Source: DASQFQ01 sp035633075 (GTDB lineage: Bacteria; Actinomycetota; Thermoleophilia; Solirubrobacterales; Solirubrobacteraceae). From it: DNA of 9,805 nucleotides. The stretch spans positions 1 to 9,805 of the forward strand of contig DASQFQ010000216.1 of the NCBI GenBank assembly GCA_035633075.1, given 5' to 3'. This document shows, one piece after another, positions 5,086 to 9,805 of the stretch. Position 1 is the stretch's first letter, and each line of letters opens with the position of its first letter. A model generated the notes under the pieces. That model saw only the letters and a list, made by a program, of their open reading frames with translations. It had not been told where the DNA came from and made no database searches. The position numbers and the translations under genes are program-made.

Positions 5086-6537
5086 ATGCCGAATCCCGAC
5101 CGCCTCACCGGCCTCGACGCCTCCTTCCTGGCCCTGGAGGACACGGGCGGACACATGCACGTGGGCTCCTGCATGCTCTTCGACGGTCGGGCGCCCGCCT
5201 ACGATGACTTCGTGGCGCAGCTCGAGAGCCGCCTGCACCTCGTCCCCCGCTACCGCCAGAAGCTCGCGTTCCCCCCGCTCGCCCAGGCCCGCCCGGTCTG
5301 GGTCGACGATCCGCACTTCAACCCCGGCTACCACGTGCGCCACACGGCGTTGCCCGAGCCCGCGAGCCTCGAGCAGCTCCGCAACCTGACGGGCCGGGTG
5401 CTCGCCCAGCGGCTGGACCGCACCAAGCCGCTGTGGGAGCTCTGGCTGGTCGACCACGTGCACGGCGAGCGCTTCGCGGTGATCTCCAAGACCCACCACT
5501 GCCTCGTCGACGGGATCTCGGGAGTCGACATCGCCACGGTGCTCTTCGACCTCGAGCCCGATCCGCCAGCGCCGCCGGAGCCGCCTCCCGCATGGTTCCC
5601 GAGGCCCGAGCCGACCGCCGCCGCGCTCGTGGCCGACGCGGTCGCCGAGCGTGTGACGGCTCCGCTCGACGCGGCGCGCGTCGCCGGCGAGGTCGTCACG
5701 AACCCCGAGCGCGCGGCAGGGCATCTGGGCAAGGCGGTCGCCGGGCTCGGCGCCGTGGTCATCGCCGGGCTGCGGGGCGCGCCCACGAGCCCGTACAACA
5801 CGCCGATCGGCCCCCACCGGCGCTTCGCGTGGGTGGACGCCGACCTCGCCCACTTCAGGGCCATCAAGACCGCGCTGGGCGGCACCGTCAACGACGTCGT
5901 GCTGACCGTCGTGGCGGGCGCCCTGCGCGCCCACATGCAAGCCAACGGCCACGACGTCGCCGACGTGGAGCTCAAGGCGATGGTGCCGATGTCCGTACGG
6001 CTGGAGGCCCAGCGCGGTGCGCTCGGCAATCGCGTAACCACGATGTACGCGCCGCTGCCGGTCCACGCGGGCGACCCGCTCGAGCGCTTCCGGATCGTCC
6101 ATGAGGCGATGGCGGGCCTCAAGGAGTCCGGGCAGGCGGTGGGCGCGGAGACGCTCACGCAGCTCGCCGGCTTCGCCCCGCCCACGCTCCTGGCGCAGGC
6201 CGCCCGCCTGCAGTCGCGCCAGCGTTTGTTCAACCTCACCGTGACCAACGTGCCCGGGCCACAGTTCCCGCTCTTCATCCTCGGACGGCGGCTGCTACGC
6301 ATCTACCCGCAGGTGCCGCTGACGCGCAACACCGCGCTGGGGATCGCGATCATGTCCTATGACGGGACGATCAACTTCGGTCTCCTGGCCGACTTCGACG
6401 CCCTGCCCGACCTCGATGACCTCGCGGCCGCGCTGCGCGACGCGATCGCCGAGCTGGCCGCGGTCGCGGGGGTCGCCGCGAGCAACGGCCGGGTTCCCGG
6501 CGACGCCGGCGAGCGGCGTTTCCCCGTGCGCCGCTAG
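5086..6537 (+). CDS. Wax ester synthase/diacylglycerol acyltransferase (WS/DGAT family)
   Basis: This 483-residue protein belongs to the bacterial WS/DGAT family, which transfers acyl groups from acyl-CoA to diacylglycerol or long-chain alcohols to make storage triacylglycerol or wax esters. The N-terminus LTGLDASFLALEDTGGHMHVG is characteristic. The catalytic HHxxxDG motif is complete as HHCLVDG at 137-143, preceded by PLWELWLVDHV (115-125). The C-terminal half has GTVNDVVLTVVAGALR (266-281), the NVPGPQFPLFILG stretch (388-400) and YDGTINFGLLAD (425-436), so both halves of the fold are present and the length is normal. The ATG at 5086 is chosen because the family's N-terminus begins there; an in-frame ATG at 5068 is possible. 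The next gene starts 6 nt after the stop, so they are probably cotranscribed. Confidence 0.92.
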   Translation: MPNPDRLTGLDASFLALEDTGGHMHVGSCMLFDGRAPAYDDFVAQLESRLHLVPRYRQKLAFPPLAQARPVWVDDPHFNPGYHVRHTALPEPASLEQLRNLTGRVLAQRLDRTKPLWELWLVDHVHGERFAVISKTHHCLVDGISGVDIATVLFDLEPDPPAPPEPPPAWFPRPEPTAAALVADAVAERVTAPLDAARVAGEVVTNPERAAGHLGKAVAGLGAVVIAGLRGAPTSPYNTPIGPHRRFAWVDADLAHFRAIKTALGGTVNDVVLTVVAGALRAHMQANGHDVADVELKAMVPMSVRLEAQRGALGNRVTTMYAPLPVHAGDPLERFRIVHEAMAGLKESGQAVGAETLTQLAGFAPPTLLAQAARLQSRQRLFNLTVTNVPGPQFPLFILGRRLLRIYPQVPLTRNTALGIAIMSYDGTINFGLLADFDALPDLDDLAAALRDAIAELAAVAGVAASNGRVPGDAGERRFPVRR

Positions 6538-6543
6538 CCGTCC

Positions 6544-7026
6544 ATGGGCCGCGTGCTCGCCGGGCTGCTGGGCACCCTGCTGGTGCTCGCCGTCCTCGGT
6601 GGGGCGATCCTGCTGCTGCAGTCGCGCGACAACGCCGAAGTCGCGGCGCCCTCCGGGCCCGGCGAGGCCGTCCCGGGCCGCTGCCCCGCGCACCCCGCTC
6701 TGGTGCCCCGGGACGCGCGGCCTCTCAGCCGCGACCAGCTGCTGCACGCGGTCGCGCTCGGCAACGTCGTCCTCGCCTACGGGGGCGAAAGGCCTCCTGC
6801 TGCGCTCCGCGAGCTTCAGGACGAGCTTAGCGGCCGCTACGACGCCGAGGTGGCCGCAGCCGGGCTCGCCGTGATCCTCGCCCGGCAGCAGGGTACGGAC
6901 GGCGTCGTGGCCGTCGCGTGGCGCCACCGCCTGCGCGTCCCGACGCCCGGGGACACGCGCCTGCGGGAGTTCGCCGAGGCGTGGCTGGGCGACGGCGCCC
7001 CACGCCCGTGCCGCGAGAGCGCCTGA
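6544..7026 (+). CDS. Membrane-anchored protein resembling DUF3105
   Basis: This 160-residue protein has one N-terminal transmembrane segment (about 4-26, ending LLLQSRD), a proline/glycine-rich linker, and an extracytoplasmic domain of about 110 residues. The domain reads LLHAVALGNVVLAYGG (67-81), then an alanine-rich helix, GLAVILARQQGTDGVVAVAWRHRLRV (107-132) and DTRLREFAEAWL. This order of a His-containing GNVVLxY strand, an AVAW-R strand and a final DxxLxxF helix resembles DUF3105, a domain of unknown function common in actinobacteria. The domain assignment is by eye. C47 and C156 could pair outside the cell. It starts 6 nt after the acyltransferase stop without its own ribosome-binding site, which suggests translational coupling, and nadE follows after 13 nt. 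Confidence 0.72.
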   Translation: MGRVLAGLLGTLLVLAVLGGAILLLQSRDNAEVAAPSGPGEAVPGRCPAHPALVPRDARPLSRDQLLHAVALGNVVLAYGGERPPAALRELQDELSGRYDAEVAAAGLAVILARQQGTDGVVAVAWRHRLRVPTPGDTRLREFAEAWLGDGAPRPCRESA

Positions 7027-7039
7027 GAGAATCCACGGC

Positions 7040-8779
7040 ATGTCCGGCCGGCTGGCACCCGTGCGCCTCGCGCTCGCGCAGATCGATACCCGGGTGGGGG
7101 ACATCGAGGGAAACGTGCGCATGATCCAAGAGCGCCTCGCCGAGGCGCGCGACGAGGGCGCCGAGCTGGTCCTGTTCCCCGAGCTCGCGCTGACGGGGTA
7201 CCCGCCCGAGGACCTGCTGCTCAAGGAGCACTTCCTGCGCGCGGCCAACGAGGCGCTGGAGGACCTGGCGCGCGACGCCGAGGGGATCGTCGCCCTGGTG
7301 GGCTTCCCCGAGCGCGCGGACGACGTCTACAACGCTCTCGGCGTGCTGGCCGGGGGCCGTGTCGCGGCGATCTACCGCAAGACGCTGCTGCCCAACTACG
7401 GCGTCTTCGACGAGCAGCGTTACTTCCAGGCGGGCGAGGGGGGCGCGGTGCTCGACTTCGGCGATGCGCGCATCGGCCTGACCATCTGCGAGGACATCTG
7501 GTCACCTGGCCCCCCCGAGTCGGATGAGGCGCTGGCCGGCGCGTCGCTGATCGTCAACCTCTCGGCGTCGCCCTACCACGCCGGCAAGGGCCTCGAGCGG
7601 GAGCGCATGATCGTGCAGCGCGCGCGCGACAACCTCTGCGCGGTCGCCTTCTGCAACCTGGTGGGCGGCCAGGACGAGCTCGTGTTCGACGGCCACTCGC
7701 TCGTCGTCGACCATGAGGGCGCGGTGCTCGCGCGGGGGCCGCAGTTCGCCGAGCGGCTCGTGCTGGCCTCGGTGGACCTGCAGGCGGCCGTGACCGCGCG
7801 CCTGCGCGACGCTCGGCTGCGCCCACCCGTGCGCCGGTCGCTGCCCGAGGTGCGCTACCTCGGGGCGCTCGAGCGCCCCGAGCGCCCGCCGGTACAACGG
7901 GTCGGCGGCGAGGTGGCCCCGCTGCTCTCGCCGGTCGCCGAGGTCTACGCGGCGCTGACTTTGGGAGTGCGCGACTACGTGCACAAGAACGGCTTCGAGC
8001 GCGTCGTGCTGGGGCTCTCGGGCGGGATCGACTCCACGCTCGTCGCGCTGATCGCGGTCGACGCGCTCGGGGCGGATCGCGTCACCTGCGTGGTCATGCC
8101 CTCGCCGTTCTCCTCCGAGGCGACGCAGGCCGACGCACGGACGCTGGCCGCGAACCTGGGTGTCCAGCTGCTCGAGCTGCCGATCGAGCCGGCGATGCAC
8201 GCCTACGACGGGATGCTCGAGGGGGTGTTCGACGGGGGGGCGCCCGGGATCACCGAGGAGAACCTGCAGGCGCGCATACGCGGGAACCTCCTGATGGCAC
8301 TGTCCAACCGTTTCGGCTGGCTGGTGCTGACCACGAGCAACAAATCCGAGAACTCCGTCGGCTACTCGACGCTCTACGGCGACTCGGCGGGAGGCTTCGC
8401 CGTCATCAAGGACGTGCCCAAGACGCTCGTCTACCGGCTCGTGGCGTACCGCAACGCGCGCGACGGCGAGCCCGGCCCCGTCCCCGAGTCGATCGCGATC
8501 CGGCCCCCCAGCGCCGAACTACGCCCCGACCAGAAGGACACCGACTCGCTGCCCGCCTACGAGACGCTCGACGCGATCCTCGAGGCCTACGTCGAGGAGG
8601 ACGCCGACCGAACGCAGCTCGAGCTCGAGGGGCTTCCGACGGAGGCGATCGAGCGCGTCATCGCGCTGGTCGACCGCGCCGAGTACAAGCGCCGCCAGGC
8701 CCCGCCCGGCATCAAGATCACCCCGCGCGCGTTCGGCCGCGACCGGCGCATGCCGATCACCAACGGTTACCGCGGCTAG
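7040..8779 (+). CDS. nadE: Glutamine-dependent NAD+ synthetase
   Basis: This 579-residue enzyme makes NAD+ from deamido-NAD+ and ATP using ammonia released from glutamine, the last step of NAD biosynthesis. The N-terminal nitrilase-type amidase domain (about 7-265) has its Glu-Lys-Cys triad: E48 in FPELALTGYPPEDLL, K114 in IYRKTLLPNYGVF and C150 in GLTICEDIW. The C-terminal synthetase domain (about 295-579) has the ATP-pyrophosphatase loop LGLSGGIDSTL with SGGIDS at 327-332, ITEENLQARIRG (404-415) and TTSNKSENSVGYSTLYGD (431-448). It ends KITPRAFGRDRRMPI, as family members do. The length fits the shorter bacterial two-domain form. The ATG at 7040 lies 13 nt after the preceding stop with GAGAG upstream, consistent with an operon. 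A run of seven Gs at 8234-8240 does not break the frame. Confidence 0.96.
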   Translation: MSGRLAPVRLALAQIDTRVGDIEGNVRMIQERLAEARDEGAELVLFPELALTGYPPEDLLLKEHFLRAANEALEDLARDAEGIVALVGFPERADDVYNALGVLAGGRVAAIYRKTLLPNYGVFDEQRYFQAGEGGAVLDFGDARIGLTICEDIWSPGPPESDEALAGASLIVNLSASPYHAGKGLERERMIVQRARDNLCAVAFCNLVGGQDELVFDGHSLVVDHEGAVLARGPQFAERLVLASVDLQAAVTARLRDARLRPPVRRSLPEVRYLGALERPERPPVQRVGGEVAPLLSPVAEVYAALTLGVRDYVHKNGFERVVLGLSGGIDSTLVALIAVDALGADRVTCVVMPSPFSSEATQADARTLAANLGVQLLELPIEPAMHAYDGMLEGVFDGGAPGITEENLQARIRGNLLMALSNRFGWLVLTTSNKSENSVGYSTLYGDSAGGFAVIKDVPKTLVYRLVAYRNARDGEPGPVPESIAIRPPSAELRPDQKDTDSLPAYETLDAILEAYVEEDADRTQLELEGLPTEAIERVIALVDRAEYKRRQAPPGIKITPRAFGRDRRMPITNGYRG

Positions 8780-8791
8780 CCGCGTCGCCGC

Positions 8792-8810
8792 GCGTTCCTG
8801 ACAGGGACGC
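8792..8810 (+). terminator. Candidate U-less terminator after nadE
   Basis: GCGTTCCT (8792-8799) pairs with AGGGACGC (8803-8810) around a 3-nt loop: 8 bp including one G-U on the + strand. It begins 12 nt after the nadE stop, in the 71-bp gap before the convergent thioesterase gene. There is no T-run, so termination is only suggested by position. A separate 14-bp palindrome (8771-8784) spans the nadE stop codon itself. Confidence 0.35.
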
Positions 8811-8850
8811 AGGAGGCGGGACGTGCGAGGGCCCACCCCCGAGGACGCCG

Positions 8851-9264
8851 TCAGGGGCGACCGGAACGGAGCCGACGCACCGCGACGGTCATCCTCACGA
8901 GGGCGCACAGGCGCCCGTCGTCGTCGGTGATGTCGACCTCCCACACCCACGTGGTGCGCCCCCTGTGGCGCCGGCGGGCGTGGGCGTGGATGGTGCCGTC
9001 GGTGATGGGGCGCAGGAACGAGGTCTGGTTGGAGAGCCCCTGCGCCGACAGCCCGTCGGCCCTGACCGCCGCCCACGTCGCGAGAGAGGCGATGCTCTCG
9101 GCGATCGAGGCGAACACGCCGCCGTGCACGAGTCCTGCGGGCTGCTTGAGCTCGTCGCGGACGGTGGCCCGGGCGCGGACCTCCTCCTCGTTCGCGCTCA
9201 GGATCTCGAGGCCGTAGAAGACGTCGAAGCCGGTCAGCTGCAGCGGGAACTGCGCGTCGATCAC
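8851..9264 (-). CDS. PaaI-type hotdog-fold thioesterase
   Basis: This 137-residue protein has the single hotdog domain of PaaI/YdiI-like acyl-CoA thioesterases, which hydrolyse acyl- or aroyl-CoA. The motif LVHGGVFASIAESIASLAT (45-63) holds the HGG turn and the acidic residue E55 on the central helix, where this group has its catalytic Asp or Glu. SNQTSFLRPI (78-87) and the late strand TTWVWEVDITDDDGRLCALVRMT complete the fold. Length and start are normal. The start codon is GTG (9264-9262), with a TAGTCT box 7 nt before it and no Shine-Dalgarno, so the mRNA is probably leaderless. Proximity to the acyltransferase and nadE genes is not an operon link because the strands converge. The substrate cannot be predicted. 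Confidence 0.88.
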   Translation of the reverse strand: MIDAQFPLQLTGFDVFYGLEILSANEEEVRARATVRDELKQPAGLVHGGVFASIAESIASLATWAAVRADGLSAQGLSNQTSFLRPITDGTIHAHARRRHRGRTTWVWEVDITDDDGRLCALVRMTVAVRRLRSGRP

Positions 9265-9293
9265 CGGCGGCAGACTACCCTCAAGGCGCTCCT
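9265..9293. promoter_or_regulatory. 29-bp divergent intergenic region with back-to-back -10 boxes
   Basis: On the - strand TAGTCT (complement of 9272-9277) lies 7 nt before the thioesterase GTG. On the + strand TACCCT (9276-9281) lies 12 nt before the GTG at 9294, with AAGG at 9283-9286 as a possible ribosome-binding site. The boxes share the TA step at 9276-9277, the same arrangement as at 2322-2331; both regions contain CTACCCT. Confidence 0.5.
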
Positions 9294-9805
9294 GTGCCCC
9301 TCGACGCCCTCGCCCCCGACCAGCGCGCCGTGCTCCAGCTCGTGCTCCAGCGCGAGCGCTCCTACGAGCAGATCGCCGAGCTGCTCGGCATCTCCGAGGG
9401 CGCCGTGCGGGCGCGCGCCCACGCCGGGCTTGCGGCGCTCGCCCCTGGCGTCGAGCTGCCCGCCGACAAGGTCGCCCAGGTCGCCGACTTCCTGCTCGGC
9501 CAGCAGAACGGCAAGCCGCGCCAGGCCACCCGGCGCCTGCTCCGTAGCTCGGAGGGCGCGCGCGAGTGGGCGGCGACGGTGGCCGCCGAGCTCGGGGGCG
9601 TGGCAGGCGACCGTCTCCCCTCCCTCCCCGCCGCCAAGGCCGAGCGCGCCGACGTGCCCAACGAGCCCGCTGCTGCCGCGAATGCCCCCCGCGCCGCCGA
9701 CGCGCCCGAGGAGCCCGCCGTTGCCGCGAAGGCCCCGCGCCCGCGCCCGCTGCGCAACGAGGCGCCGCGCCCGCGCCCCCGCGCCCCGGCGCCGGAGGCC
9801 GTCGA
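9294..9805 (+). CDS. Sigma-70 region-4-like helix-turn-helix protein with proline/alanine-rich tail (partial, runs off the window)
   Basis: The frame opens at GTG 9294 and is still open at the last base, giving at least 170 residues. Residues 1-48 resemble sigma-70 region 4: LAPDQRAVLQLVLQRERSYEQIAELLGISEGAVRARAHAGLAAL, with the helix-turn-helix at about 24-44. No region 2 precedes it, so it is not a complete sigma factor. A second helical part follows (about 52-100: VAQVADFLLGQQ, ATRRLLRSSEGAREWAATVAAEL). From about residue 108 the protein becomes rich in Pro, Ala, Arg and Glu and probably disordered. A 30-bp direct repeat gives EPAAAANAPR and EPAVAAKAPR. AAGG 7 nt before the GTG supports the start. 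It may be a transcription regulator or membrane-tethered factor; the missing C-terminus would decide. Confidence 0.8.
   Translation, partial: MPLDALAPDQRAVLQLVLQRERSYEQIAELLGISEGAVRARAHAGLAALAPGVELPADKVAQVADFLLGQQNGKPRQATRRLLRSSEGAREWAATVAAELGGVAGDRLPSLPAAKAERADVPNEPAAAANAPRAADAPEEPAVAAKAPRPRPLRNEAPRPRPRAPAPEAV
9663..9740 (+). repeat. 30-bp in-frame direct repeat, two copies 48 bp apart
   Basis: Bases 9663-9692 and 9711-9740 match at 26 of 30 positions and lie 16 codons apart in the same frame of the region-4 protein. They encode EPAAAANAPR and EPAVAAKAPR. After them the tail continues with repeated PRPRP units. This looks like repeat growth in a low-complexity linker. Confidence 0.75.

Noticed and set aside
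8234..8240. Run of seven Gs in nadE as a possible frameshift
   Set aside because: The protein reads through with family-typical sequence on both sides, so the frame is intact.
9362..9757. Minus-strand Ala/Ser/Arg-rich frame at the right end
   Set aside because: It is antisense to the region-4 gene; the + frame has a clear helix-turn-helix and stays open to the window edge.

Overview
This is a very GC-rich (visibly above 70%) actinobacterial chromosome segment. Codons end almost always in G or C, starts include GTG and TTG, and genes are tightly packed. The gene set (EAL-DICT protein, WS/DGAT acyltransferase, DUF3105-like protein, orphan sigma-70 region-4 protein) and a c-di-AMP riboswitch fit an actinobacterium, possibly of the Solirubrobacterales/Thermoleophilia type. 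That placement is inferred from gene style, not from a marker. I see no insertion sequence, CRISPR array, tRNA or rRNA, so this reads as ordinary chromosome with unusually informative regulatory DNA.

Layout. Bases 1-114 hold the tail of a membrane protein, perhaps an EamA/DMT transporter. Bases 115-243 are non-coding and contain a strong nested inverted repeat. Then come an EAL-DICT c-di-GMP phosphodiesterase-like protein (+), an alpha/beta hydrolase (-, convergent with it), a CnoX/YbbN-type thioredoxin-TPR protein (+, divergent from the hydrolase), DNA polymerase IV (-, convergent, sharing a CTAG stop with the thioredoxin gene), and a secreted RlpA-like double-psi beta-barrel protein (-, just upstream of dinB). 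A divergent regulatory region (4834-5085) follows, then a probable operon (+) of WS/DGAT acyltransferase, DUF3105-like membrane protein and glutamine-dependent NAD+ synthetase. The window ends with a hotdog thioesterase (-) and a divergent, truncated sigma-70 region-4 protein (+).

The main point of interest is the block 4834-5043, read leftward. A TAGAAT -10 element overlaps a perfect match to the mycobacterial SOS (LexA) box TCGAAC-N4-GTTCGA. The predicted transcript then enters a c-di-AMP (ydaO-type) riboswitch of about 160 nt, followed by an AAGGAGG ribosome-binding site and a TTG start of the RlpA-like gene; dinB comes next on the same strand. A DNA-damage switch and a c-di-AMP sensor would thus sit in series before a cell-wall protein gene and a translesion polymerase. 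In bacteria that have DisA, c-di-AMP synthesis is itself linked to DNA integrity.

A second regulatory pattern recurs. Several genes have a TANNNT box only 6-8 nt before the start codon, as expected for leaderless mRNAs. In two divergent pairs the opposing boxes share the same TA step within gaps of only 24 and 29 bp.
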